Source: a virus. Taken from it: a stretch of DNA of 41,615 nucleotides. Positions 35,024 through 41,615 of the stretch are shown piece by piece (positions within the stretch are counted from its first letter, which is position 1; each line of letters opens with the position of its first letter). The stretch is taken from positions 1-41,615 of the IMG/VR virus record IMGVR_UViG_3300046011_006653. One strand, written 5' to 3'. Under the pieces are notes generated by a model that saw only the letters and a list, made by a program, of their open reading frames with translations, was not told the DNA's origin and did not search any database. A program made the position numbers and the translations under genes.

Positions 35024-35116
35024 TTATAGAGGCTTTGGACTCTTAATGTATTTATACATTAGCTGTGTTAGTAAAACTACAACAAACAATAGATAAACTC
35101 TTATATATAAGTGCAC
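35024..35116 (-). CDS. Possible 30-residue membrane peptide (GTG start)
   Basis: The frame from GTG (35114-35116), directly after a TAA, to TAA at 35024-35026 encodes 30 residues. One hydrophobic stretch (VYLLFVVVLLTQL) fits a membrane helix, flanked by Arg and Lys. It overlaps the 20-bp palindrome. Small size and a GTG start make it tentative. Confidence 0.35.
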   Translation of the reverse strand: MHLYIRVYLLFVVVLLTQLMYKYIKSPKPL

Positions 35117-35167
35117 TTATATACAATACTAAAGATATTCATTAGTTTCTCAGGCTAATTTTTTCTT

Positions 35168-35296
35168 TTATATTACAGTTGAGTCTGTAATTTGTACTTC
35201 TCTATTATTTGTTGTAATAGCAACATAAGGAGTTTGCCACACCACTGCTTCTACTCGTAGTCTACAGTTTAACCACAAGTGCCTACCATTTCCCAT
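35168..35296 (-). CDS. Possible 42-residue protein
   Basis: ATG at 35294-35296, right after an in-frame TAA, to TAA at 35168-35170. The sequence (MGNGRHLWLN... VVWQTPYVAITTNN) is of protein-like composition, with Trp, Arg and beta-type segments. Its 3' part overlaps two hairpins. Too short for a family call. Confidence 0.45.
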   Translation of the reverse strand: MGNGRHLWLNCRLRVEAVVWQTPYVAITTNNREVQITDSTVI

Positions 35297-35708
35297 TTAT
35301 TTACTACATTAATGGAATACTCTCAGCTTAATTTTTAAGTTTTAGTTTACATAATTAATTTTAAGCCATATACCACGCTTAATATGAGCATACTCAGGCT
35401 TAGTAATAAGTCTATAAATAACTTGCAGTAATAAGTATATTCATATTTTATACAATTGTATGCCTACAACTGTATGACTTCATAAACTGTTCCAGTTATT
35501 GTTTGGAACAGCACTTTAAGGCATAGGACAATTGCTTGCCTATATTGTGTTTTACACCTAAAACTTTGAATGAATAGATTGTTCTAATTCAGTTAGTCAC
35601 TTAGTAATAAATACTAAGCCCGAATTAGTTCACAAGAGCTATCTTATCAAAGAAACTGGTGTCCTCAACATCTTGGAATGTTATTGAGTTTTTTATTTAA
35701 GTGTACAT

Positions 35709-36023
35709 TTATAAAAGTAATAATAATTTGTTATTATTTACAACTTTTATTTTAGTTACACAACAAATAGGAAAATACCAACTGTATTGTCTTTTCCCTT
35801 TACCGTGACATCCATTATCGTGAGAACTTATTTGACCATTAGGTCTAGTAAATATTTTCTCATCAAATTGGATAGCTAGTTTACTACAATCAGCTGTATA
35901 GCCTATGATTGTACCTGTTTTACCTTCATATACATCAGTATACCAATGTCTACCTTTTACATATGAAAGGGATAAAGCTTCTTTAGTTAAAGAAACTCTA
36001 TCACCAATTGCTAAAGTATTCAT
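35709..36023 (-). CDS. Uncharacterised small protein
   Basis: 104 residues. MNTLAIGDRVSLTKEAL and KTGTIIGYTADC resemble a small SH3/KOW-like beta barrel. The middle has HDNGCHGKGKRQYSW and the C-terminus is hydrophobic/basic (KIKVVNNNKLLLLL). It could be a nucleic-acid-binding barrel. Overlaps the next gene by one base. Confidence 0.65.
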   Translation of the reverse strand: MNTLAIGDRVSLTKEALSLSYVKGRHWYTDVYEGKTGTIIGYTADCSKLAIQFDEKIFTRPNGQISSHDNGCHGKGKRQYSWYFPICCVTKIKVVNNNKLLLLL

Positions 36024-36286
36024 TAGAATAACTCTTTTAGAAGTTCTTCATAATATCTCAATTCTCTGTCCAACAATTGCTTTTCACATTGTTTACCATA
36101 TAGGTATTTAGCTGAAACATTAGTAGACGATTTAGCAGTTTCAATTGCTTGATTTAAAGCAGCTATTTGTTTTTTACATTCAAGCACTTCTTTTTGGAAG
36201 TCTAAATGTTTTTCTTCAGCTACTAAAATGTTGTTTGATTTAGCAGTTTCTTCTGCTGTTTGGTTTAATCTGTCGATGAATTTCAT
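36023..36286 (-). CDS. Small coiled-coil protein
   Basis: 87 residues, almost all helical, with heptad-like Leu/Ile spacing (KEVLECKKQIAALNQAIETA). Charged, no Pro or Gly. Likely a coiled coil acting as an oligomer or adaptor. Function unknown. Confidence 0.65.
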   Translation of the reverse strand: MKFIDRLNQTAEETAKSNNILVAEEKHLDFQKEVLECKKQIAALNQAIETAKSSTNVSAKYLYGKQCEKQLLDRELRYYEELLKELF

Positions 36287-36367
36287 ATTGATTTTTATTT
36301 GTGGGTTTTTGTTTATGCTATAAATAGATTAATGTAGAGTTTTGTGATTAGTTAAAGTTAATAATAA

Positions 36368-36399
36368 CTCAAGGAATATTATAACAACATATTCCTGAG
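36368..36399 (-). terminator. Hairpin after first early gene
   Basis: CTCAAGGAATAT (36368-36379) pairs with ATATTCCTGAG (36389-36399), 11 pairs with one bulge and a nine-base loop. Read on the minus strand it follows the stop of the 36427 gene, and a T-rich stretch (TTATTATTAACTTT) follows it, fitting a terminator or attenuator between that gene and the coiled-coil gene. Confidence 0.6.
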
Positions 36400-36426
36400 C
36401 TATTAATAACAATACATTAAGGGGTA

Positions 36427-36705
36427 TTACCACCCCATATAGTATATTGGGTAAGTCACACCTTCACTCACCTTAGTACCAGCAAACTCTAATGTTACAG
36501 TAGAACCTTTCAGTTTCATCAAAGTCAGCATCTTATAGTCTGTCTTGTAGCCTATAATACACCTAATTGAACTACCGTCTGATACAAATGTACCAAATAC
36601 ATAGTCTTTCACATAGTTAAAACTTGTGAAGGTGGCGTTAGCCACAGAACCTGTCTTTAACTTAGTAAAGTCTACAGGTTTAATTGTTTTTGTTGAAAAT
36701 TTCAT
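36427..36705 (-). CDS. Small uncharacterised protein, first of leftward block
   Basis: 92 residues from the ATG at 36703-36705. A longer frame from 36780 overlaps a 21-bp direct repeat and is less likely coding. Beta-rich (SVANATFTSFNY, VFGTFVSDGSS, VTLEFAGTKVS), a compact barrel-like protein without motif. As the first gene of the leftward transcription unit it is probably expressed early. Confidence 0.6.
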   Translation of the reverse strand: MKFSTKTIKPVDFTKLKTGSVANATFTSFNYVKDYVFGTFVSDGSSIRCIIGYKTDYKMLTLMKLKGSTVTLEFAGTKVSEGVTYPIYYMGW

Positions 36706-36756
36706 AATACGGGTTATTTGTTTCGTATCATAATGAGAGGGGGCTGTTTGATAGGC

Positions 36757-36830
36757 TAGTATCTGTAAATATTTATACAATATTTTTAAAAATACAAAAT
36801 AAAAATTTATAGTATCTGTAAATATTCATA
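36757..36830 (-). repeat. Two 21-bp direct repeats upstream of leftward genes
   Basis: TAGTATCTGTAAATATTTATA at 36757-36777 recurs with one mismatch (TTC for TTT) at 36810-36830, 53 bp apart. Both lie before the first leftward gene, in the divergent control region. They could be operators or activator sites for leftward transcription. Confidence 0.7.
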
Positions 36831-36919
36831 TAAAACTTTTTTAAAAAAATTTTAAAAAAAATTATTCTAACTGATTTATAATAAGTTAGCTATAAATGCT
36901 AAAAATAATTGCTAAAATA
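36831..36919. other. AT-only stretch and hairpin between divergent blocks
   Basis: Long A and T runs (36834-36864) followed by CTAACT/AGTTAG at 36867-36889, a 6-bp stem with an 11-nt loop. No gene. The run may bend DNA or melt easily, so an origin or promoter-upstream element is conceivable. Nothing in the sequence decides between these. Confidence 0.4.
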
Positions 36920-36951
36920 TTTGGAAGTTAAATTTATATTGTATACCTTTG
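36920..36951 (+). promoter_or_regulatory. Bacteroidetes-type promoter for packaging block
   Basis: TTTG at 36920-36923, then 20 nt, then TACCTTTG at 36944-36951, matching the -33/-7 consensus TTTG-N(19-21)-TAnnTTTG of Bacteroidetes primary sigma factor. Transcription would start near 36957-36959, at the base of the first leader hairpin, and run into the winged-helix gene and on to TerL. It shows the phage uses host RNA polymerase here. Confidence 0.8.
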
Positions 36952-36958
36952 TCTCAAT

Positions 36959-37125
36959 TAAATAAGATGCAACTTATTTAGGAGTATTAAGTCCCAAGAA
37001 ATGTAATAGGTTATGGAAAATACCTGGAAATATTGGGTCGGGGTTTTAAGGATATGACCACTTAATAAGACTAGATAAGCCAAGATGGACCTCAATACTT
37101 TGCTATTGGGGGAAATCCTTTTATT
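36959..37125 (+). ncRNA. Structured leader RNA, possible terminator/antiterminator switch
   Basis: From the predicted transcription start a hairpin TAAATAAG/CTTATTTA (36959-36980) forms. AGTATT (36983-36988) plus GTCC (36991-36994) can pair with GGAC (37087-37090) plus AATACT (37094-37099), closing a junction that contains AGGTTAT/ATACCT and GGTC/GACC stems. Alternatively CCTCAATA (37090-37097) pairs with TATTGGGG (37104-37111), a terminator-like hairpin followed by T-rich TCCTTTTATTTATTT. The two folds share 37090 and 37094-37097 and exclude each other. It is richer in G and C than its surroundings. It could be an attenuator, a ligand-sensing leader or a stand-alone small RNA. No known class recognised. 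Confidence 0.55.
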
Positions 37126-37135
37126 TATTTATAAA

Positions 37136-37175
37136 TAAGCTAATATTAGCTAGTATATTATATATTAAGCTAATA
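37136..37175 (+). promoter_or_regulatory. Repeated TAAGCTAATA, possible operator
   Basis: TAAGCTAATA occurs at 37136-37145 and 37166-37175, 30 bp apart (about three helical turns). The first copy is part of the palindrome AGCTAATATTAGCT (37138-37151). It lies 30 bp before the winged-helix gene, so autoregulation is possible. Confidence 0.45.
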
Positions 37176-37204
37176 GGTAAGGTAATTGTGTTAGATTGAT
37201 TGAT

Positions 37205-37582
37205 ATGTTGGAGATACCTATAAATACTACTAAAGATAAGATATTTGAGCAATATCTATATATAATAAATCCTGTTTTAAATAAGAATAAGTTAACTGAT
37301 ATAGAGGTTAAGGTATTAGCTAAGTTATTGTATGTTTATCATATGTATATTTCTCTAGGAAGGGAAAAGGCTAATATGATTGTATTTAATGCTGAAACTA
37401 AGAAAAGGATTAGAACTGCTATAAGTAGTGAACTTGGTTCTATATTTAGTGTTAATAGTTTTAATAATTCTATTTCTAAGCTTAAAAAGAAGGGTATGAT
37501 TAAAGATAATACTATCTTAATTAAAGTGCCTTATAATGAAGGTGAGATAAAAATTGGTTTTAAATTAAAGATAAATGAGTAA
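37205..37582 (+). CDS. Putative winged-helix DNA-binding protein
   Basis: About 125 residues from the ATG at 37205 (a TTG three codons upstream is less likely). LTDIEVKVLAKLLYVYH near 30-50 and SVNSFNNSISKLKKKGMIKDN near 85-108 look like the first helix and the recognition-helix/wing region of a winged helix-turn-helix. First gene of the packaging operon, next to its own promoter region, so likely a transcription regulator; a small-terminase role is an alternative. Confidence 0.6.
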   Translation: MLEIPINTTKDKIFEQYLYIINPVLNKNKLTDIEVKVLAKLLYVYHMYISLGREKANMIVFNAETKKRIRTAISSELGSIFSVNSFNNSISKLKKKGMIKDNTILIKVPYNEGEIKIGFKLKINE

Positions 37583-37883
37583 TTCTTATTCTCCTATAAC
37601 TAATGATGTATTGGTTAAGAAGATTATCCAAGAGATTGCTGATAAGTATAATATACCTTATTTTGTAGCTGATAGTATATGGCAAAGTCAATTTAAGTTT
37701 CTTAGAAGCTATATTAAGGATATTGGTAATATTGAAAATTTAGAGTTTGAAGATTTTAAAATTGTTATGTTACCTAAGTTAGGTAAATTTCATCCTGGGC
37801 CCTCTAAAGTAAAGTATTATAAGACTAAAGCTAAGAATAAATTAATAAATAAAGAAGATGATAATAGCAAAGAAAATGGTTGA
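37575..37883 (+). CDS. Putative IHF/HU-like DNA-binding protein
   Basis: 102 residues. DVLVKKIIQEIADKYNIPYFVADSIW resembles the helical dimerisation region of HU/IHF, and EFEDFKIVMLPKLGKFHPG the strand leading to the DNA-binding arm. The C-terminus is Lys-rich. crAss-like phages are known to carry an IHF-like protein near the terminase, which agrees. Overlaps the upstream gene by eight bases. Confidence 0.6.
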   Translation: MSNSYSPITNDVLVKKIIQEIADKYNIPYFVADSIWQSQFKFLRSYIKDIGNIENLEFEDFKIVMLPKLGKFHPGPSKVKYYKTKAKNKLINKEDDNSKENG

Positions 37884-38274
37884 ACCGTTACATACGGAAT
37901 ATGTAGCTAATAATATAAGAGCTATTAAGGGGGTTGATGTAATTACTGATGATCCTAGTGAGATTAAGTTTTTTAGTGATTATATTATACTTTCTTTTAA
38001 TATAGAATATAATAGGAAAGATACTATGGAAAATGATTTGACTGGTATTGATGAGAATATTCTATCTAATATTATGATGAAAGAAAATTGTCTTGTACCT
38101 AAAGATAATTGTTTTATATATACTGAAGTTAATTTAATTGATAAAGAGAAGTATTATAATTGTACTATAAAAATAGAAGATGATATATTTAGTATACCTT
38201 GTAGTACTGAAGAAGAGCAATTAAGAATATTTGATGTATTGTGTTTATGGAAAATGAATATGCTAACAAGCTAA
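37876..38274 (+). CDS. Uncharacterised protein
   Basis: 132 residues from the ATG at 37876, overlapping the upstream stop by eight bases; an ATG at 37858 is an alternative. Acidic, alpha/beta, with NCLVPKDNCFIYTE and a late CSTEEEQLRIFDVL helix. No motif. Conserved position between DNA-binding and zinc-ribbon genes suggests a packaging-module accessory. Confidence 0.65.
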   Translation: MVEPLHTEYVANNIRAIKGVDVITDDPSEIKFFSDYIILSFNIEYNRKDTMENDLTGIDENILSNIMMKENCLVPKDNCFIYTEVNLIDKEKYYNCTIKIEDDIFSIPCSTEEEQLRIFDVLCLWKMNMLTS

Positions 38275-38468
38275 ATGAAATATTTCAAGGTTGGAAGAAT
38301 TTAATATTTGAAGACCCTGAAATAGAAAAGATAGCTAAAGCTAGAGCTGAGATATGTGCTAGTTGTGAGTTTAATATAAAGAATAAATGTACTGAATGTG
38401 GTTGTCCTTTGATAGCTAAGACTAGAAGTTTAAAATCAAAGTGTCCACAAGATAAATGGGAGAAATAA
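38247..38468 (+). CDS. Small zinc-ribbon protein
   Basis: About 73 residues from the ATG at 38247 (a GTG at 38241 is the other option). Residues about 28-70: CASC, then CTECGCP and a final CP (CASCEFNIKNKCTECGCPL ... SKCPQDKW), giving four to five Cys for one zinc ribbon. Similar short proteins occur next to terL in crAss-like phages as I recall. Role unknown. Confidence 0.75.
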   Translation: MENEYANKLNEIFQGWKNLIFEDPEIEKIAKARAEICASCEFNIKNKCTECGCPLIAKTRSLKSKCPQDKWEK

Positions 38469-38480
38469 ATAAATAAATAT

Positions 38481-38786
38481 ATGAGTAAGAAAGAAGTAAA
38501 TTTTGAATGTATTGGTAAAACTATTTTAGTAAAACCAATTAGTGAAGTAGCTGGGTTAGACCTTAGCTTTATGAAAGAATCACCTTTAGCTATGGAAGTA
38601 TTTGGTGTAGGAGATGAAGTTACTAAAGTATCTGTAGGAGAAATGGTAGTTTGTATAGGTAGTTTCTTAAGTCTTAATATTGATGATATTAAGTATTTCC
38701 AGCTTTATGAGTCCCAAATTATGGGTAAAGTAAAGAATGGTGGTAAAGTTACTATTAATAACCCTGAACCTGCTAGTCAATTCTAA
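38481..38786 (+). CDS. Putative GroES-like co-chaperonin
   Basis: 101 residues. KTILVKPISEVAG near 13-25, VGEMVVCIGSF near 52 and YFQLYESQIMGKV near 71-83 line up with the start strand, mobile-loop-flanking strand and C-terminal YxxxxESDI strand of GroES/T4 gp31-type proteins. The loop between residues 25 and 45 could contact GroEL. T4 gp31 helps GroEL fold the major capsid protein. Position in the packaging/structural block suits that role. Similarity is modest. Confidence 0.6.
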   Translation: MSKKEVNFECIGKTILVKPISEVAGLDLSFMKESPLAMEVFGVGDEVTKVSVGEMVVCIGSFLSLNIDDIKYFQLYESQIMGKVKNGGKVTINNPEPASQF

Positions 38787-39313
38787 TGAATACTAAGATA
38801 TTTGATTTAAAAGATAATCAAGTAATAGTTAAACCTGAGAGCTTATTGATTTATCCCTTTTCTAATATTTGGAAGAGGGATAAGTCTAAGACTAAAGAAA
38901 TAGCTCATAAGGAAATTAAGTATATTTGGTTCTTCTCAGATTTTGATAGTCCATATTTTGAATATGATGATACTGAGAAGGCTCTGTTAATTAAGGAGCA
39001 AGTATTGGAAGATACTAAATACAAGCCTGATAGTCTAGTACTAGAAGCTATAGAAGCCTATAAGAAGCTTAATTTAACACCTAGTATGAGGATGTTAGAT
39101 GCTATTAACTCGGCTATATTTAAGATGGATGCTTATTTTAAAGATGTTGATTTTAGTATGGATGGTACTGAAATAGATAAGGTACAAAAGGCTGTAATGA
39201 ATATGCCTAAAATGATGCAATCTGTTAATGAATCTAAAGAGATTTGTAAAAAAGAGCAGGCTTCTAGTGAGAGAGTTAGAGGTAATGCTGAATTAAACAT
39301 GTTTGAGGATTAA
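38786..39313 (+). CDS. Uncharacterised packaging-block protein
   Basis: 175 residues. An N-terminal beta segment (QVIVKPESLLIYPFSNIWKRD), then helices to the end, with Lys/Glu-rich ends and Met clusters (MNMPKMMQSVN). TAATG overlap with the co-chaperonin-like gene. Lying two genes before terL, it could be the small terminase or a virion protein; no sequence evidence decides. Confidence 0.65.
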   Translation: MNTKIFDLKDNQVIVKPESLLIYPFSNIWKRDKSKTKEIAHKEIKYIWFFSDFDSPYFEYDDTEKALLIKEQVLEDTKYKPDSLVLEAIEAYKKLNLTPSMRMLDAINSAIFKMDAYFKDVDFSMDGTEIDKVQKAVMNMPKMMQSVNESKEICKKEQASSERVRGNAELNMFED

Positions 39314-39314
39314 T

Positions 39315-39713
39315 ATGAAAGATAAATATTACTACACACCTACAATTGAAGAGTTTCATGTAGGATTTGATTATGAGTGGTTAAGAAATACAGAGTGGAT
39401 TAATTTTAACATTTATAATCATATAGAATTGATGGCTATATTAAAGGCTTATAGAGAAGGGAAATTTGAAGGTATTAGAGTTAAATACCTAGATCAATCT
39501 GATATAGAAAGTTTAGGCTGGGTAAATGGTGAAACACACGGTGTAAGTGGTTTAGTATTTAATTATGGGGATAAAAATGATAATTGGCAAATATATCCAA
39601 ATTACGATGTACAGTTTTATGCTATATACAGTATTACTGGGATAATATTTCAAGGCTTTATTAAAAATAAATCTGAACTTAAAAAATTAATGCAACAATT
39701 AGATATTAAGTAA
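39315..39713 (+). CDS. Uncharacterised protein preceding terL
   Basis: 132 residues from the ATG at 39315 (a TTG at 39303 would extend it). Starts KDKYYYTPTIEEFHVGFDYEWL, a segment type frequent in Bacteroidetes-phage small proteins. Beta-rich, with Trp and Tyr. Its stop overlaps the terL ATG by one base (TAATG). Function unknown. Confidence 0.65.
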   Translation: MKDKYYYTPTIEEFHVGFDYEWLRNTEWINFNIYNHIELMAILKAYREGKFEGIRVKYLDQSDIESLGWVNGETHGVSGLVFNYGDKNDNWQIYPNYDVQFYAIYSITGIIFQGFIKNKSELKKLMQQLDIK

Positions 39714-41615
39714 TGGAAGAAGAAATTAAAGAAAGTTTAGACTTAGATTTAAATAATTTATTCTCTTTAAGGGGGAATGGCTATATTGATATGCCTGATA
39801 AGTTTACTAATACAGAAGAATTTCAAACTGAAGCTACTTTCTTTAAAAAACATGGAGTATATACTTTAAGTCCTAAAGGAACATATCAATACATAGAATA
39901 TTGGAAAAACCAAAGAGAGAGATGTTTAAATGGATTTACTAATAGTGATGGACTTTGGATACCAGGTACATACTATTTCTATTTAAACTTTGTACAAATA
40001 AAGCTTAATATAAATAATAAGAAAGGTAAAGGGTTTCCTAAGTTTTTAGACTTAGACTTTCTTTATTTTCAGCTTATAGATTACTGTAAAAAGAATCAAA
40101 AATCCTTAACTGCTGTTAAAGGTAGGAGGCAAGGATGGTCATATAAAGCTGCTGCTTTAGGTAGTCATGAATTTAATTTTAGTAGAGATAGTTCTACTAT
40201 AGTAGGTGCTTATCTTAGTAATTATTCACAGAATACTATGAATATGATACTAGATAATTGTAACTTCTTAAATAGACATACTGCTTTTGGTAGACAAAGA
40301 AACCCTGATACTAGTGATAATATACAAGCTAAATACCAAGCTGTTAAAGATGGTAAGAAGTTTTGGAAAGGTTTAATGTCTACTGTTCAGTCTATTACAT
40401 ATAAAGATAGACCAGGAGCAGGTGTTGGTAGGTCCGCTGATTATCTTATCTTAGATGAGGTAGGTATATTTCCTAATATAATTGAATCTTATGGTTTATC
40501 TGAACCTCTTATAAAGGATGGTAGTGTATATACTGGTGTATGTATAATGTTTGGTTCTTCTGATAGTATGGATACAGGTAGTATTCATTTTAAGAAGATA
40601 TTTACTAGCCCTAAAGACTATAATATGCTAGGTTTTAAAGACCCTAAGAACTCTGAAAGGATTATAGGTTTCTTTAGTGCTGCATATTTTGGTAGATGGG
40701 GTAAATGTAGAGATAAGAATAGTATTTATTATGATCAAGAGCTTGTAGATAAAGATGGTAATAGTAATGTATTAGCGGCTATAGCGGATATATTGTATGA
40801 AAGAGATATTAAAAAGAAATCTCCAGACCCTAAAGTTTATAGAGATTTTGTAACTCAGTTTCCTATTTATTGGGAAGAAGCCTTTTTAATAAGTGCTAAG
40901 AGTCCTTTCCCTACTTATTTAGCTGAAGAAAGACTTGCTCAATTAGAAACAACTAGATCAATTACTGATAGTATATTGACTGGTAAAATGGTTTATAAAG
41001 ATAGAGTAGAGTTTCAAGTAGACTTTGATGCTGAACCTATCTTACAATATCCTGTTAGTTCTGATATGAATAAACTAGATGGAGCTGTTCAAATATATGA
41101 ACCTCCTTATCAAGATAGTCCAAGTTATGGAATCTATATAGCAGGTATTGACCCTTATGATGATGATCAAGCAGATAGTAGTACTTCTCTAGGAAGCATT
41201 CAAATACTTAATACTTTAACTAATAGAATAGTAGCTGAGTATACTGGTAGACCACAAACAGCTAAAGAATTCTATGAAGTATGTAGAAGAATGTTAATCC
41301 ACTACAACGCTATGGCTTTGTATGAAAATAATAAGAAAGGTTTATTTACTTATTTTGAGCAAAAAAACTCTACTTATTTACTATGTGATACACCTAAGAT
41401 ATTGAAAGACATGCAGATAACTAAAATTAGTTATGATGCTGGAAACAATGCTAAAGGTGTAAATGCTACTAAAGAAGTTAATAAGTATGCTAGAGAATGT
41501 ATTAAGACTTGGATGTTGGATGCAGCTTTTTCTAGTACTGAAGAGGATTATATTACTAATACCCATACTATTATGAGTATTCCTTTGCTTAAAGAGATTA
41601 TATATTGGAATATTC
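39713..41615 (+). CDS. terL: Terminase large subunit, 3' end outside window
   Basis: 634 codons are open to the window edge. AVKGRRQGWSYKAAA near 134-148 is the divergent Walker A (GRRQGWS) of phage packaging ATPases. YLILDEVGIF near 243-252 is Walker B with catalytic Glu, and MFGSSDS near 272 the coupling motif. AGIDPYDDD near 480 starts the RNase H-like nuclease domain that cuts the concatemer. The protein drives DNA into the prohead. The sequence resembles crAss-like TerL. Confidence 0.93.
   Translation, partial: MEEEIKESLDLDLNNLFSLRGNGYIDMPDKFTNTEEFQTEATFFKKHGVYTLSPKGTYQYIEYWKNQRERCLNGFTNSDGLWIPGTYYFYLNFVQIKLNINNKKGKGFPKFLDLDFLYFQLIDYCKKNQKSLTAVKGRRQGWSYKAAALGSHEFNFSRDSSTIVGAYLSNYSQNTMNMILDNCNFLNRHTAFGRQRNPDTSDNIQAKYQAVKDGKKFWKGLMSTVQSITYKDRPGAGVGRSADYLILDEVGIFPNIIESYGLSEPLIKDGSVYTGVCIMFGSSDSMDTGSIHFKKIFTSPKDYNMLGFKDPKNSERIIGFFSAAYFGRWGKCRDKNSIYYDQELVDKDGNSNVLAAIADILYERDIKKKSPDPKVYRDFVTQFPIYWEEAFLISAKSPFPTYLAEERLAQLETTRSITDSILTGKMVYKDRVEFQVDFDAEPILQYPVSSDMNKLDGAVQIYEPPYQDSPSYGIYIAGIDPYDDDQADSSTSLGSIQILNTLTNRIVAEYTGRPQTAKEFYEVCRRMLIHYNAMALYENNKKGLFTYFEQKNSTYLLCDTPKILKDMQITKISYDAGNNAKGVNATKEVNKYARECIKTWMLDAAFSSTEEDYITNTHTIMSIPLLKEIIYWNI

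Larger units (their letters stand above)
34976..35708 (-). other. 733-nt region with hairpins and tiny ORFs
   Basis: No ORF of 60 or more codons exists on either strand. Hairpins: TATATAAGTG palindrome 35104-35123; ATTACAG/CTGTAAT 35172-35191; CTATTA/TAATAG 35202-35220; CTGTTCCA/TGGAACAG 35487-35511; and CTAATTC/GAATTAG enclosing CTTAGTA/TACTAAG at about 35584-35628. Two protein-like tiny ORFs are listed separately. Other open stretches of 30 or more codons lack start codons and could be gene remnants. The region may hold small RNAs, tiny genes or decayed ones. Confidence 0.5.

Noticed and set aside
35004-35078. A tRNA-like fold with AGTTTTAC/GTAAAACT ends
   Set aside because: The outer stem is perfect, but the anticodon-like arm has a four-base loop in a seven-pair stem and there is no T-loop, so it is not a tRNA; only a possible structured RNA.
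36706-36780. N-terminal extension of the first leftward gene
   Set aside because: The 25 extra codons overlap a direct repeat that is repeated in non-coding DNA upstream, and an ATG is present at 36705.
41381-41566. Minus-strand ORF at the right end
   Set aside because: It lies opposite terL in a shadow frame and has no protein-like features.
1-41615. CRISPR array
   Set aside because: I saw no regularly spaced repeats of 20-40 bp with unique spacers on either strand; the only repeats are two-copy motifs.

Overview
The window is part of a tailed-phage genome, most likely a crAss-like phage (order Crassvirales) of a Bacteroidetes host. It is very AT-rich and almost fully coding. A replication/metabolism block lies on the minus strand (about 1-36700) and a packaging block on the plus strand (37205 to the right end, running into the large terminase). 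The one convincing promoter, at 36920-36951, matches the Bacteroidetes consensus (TTTG, 20 nt, TAnnTTTG). The tmRNA reading frame also starts like the Bacteroides tmRNA.

Layout, right to left on the minus strand. (1) 33200-36700: small, mostly unknown early genes, with a 730-nt gap holding hairpins and two possible tiny ORFs. (2) 32145-32611: tRNA-Leu(UAG) and a complete tmRNA with an unusually long 39-codon tag frame. (3) 28842-31994: a spore-photoproduct-lyase-like radical SAM protein, a lipoprotein, a HAD phosphatase-like protein and small unknowns. (4) 26348-28839: a PRPP-synthetase-like / nicotinamide-phosphoribosyltransferase-like pair, as in NAD+ salvage or the anti-defence NAD+ reconstitution pathways. 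(5) 22152-24071: family B DNA polymerase ending in a clamp-binding-like QLKLF. (6) 11932-20141: two class II glutamine amidotransferases, two different amidoligases (Amidoligase_2 and COOH-NH2 ligase types), a class I glutamine amidotransferase/C26 peptidase and an ATP-grasp enzyme, mixed with unknown proteins. This is a predicted amide/peptide-bond chemistry system and the best candidate for undescribed biology here. (7) 1-9989: core replication and nucleotide genes: DnaB-like helicase, Sak4-like ATPase, SSB-like protein, primase, RusA-like resolvase, 5'-3' exonuclease, dATP/dGTP diphosphohydrolase-like protein, dUTPase and a DEDDy exonuclease. The dUTPase is interrupted by a group I intron carrying an HNH homing endonuclease.

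The plus-strand block begins with a promoter and a structured leader that can be folded into mutually exclusive terminator and antiterminator forms. It then encodes a winged-helix-like protein, an IHF/HU-like protein, a zinc-ribbon protein, a GroES-like co-chaperonin, unknowns and TerL. Functional calls come from motifs read by eye, and no database search was possible.
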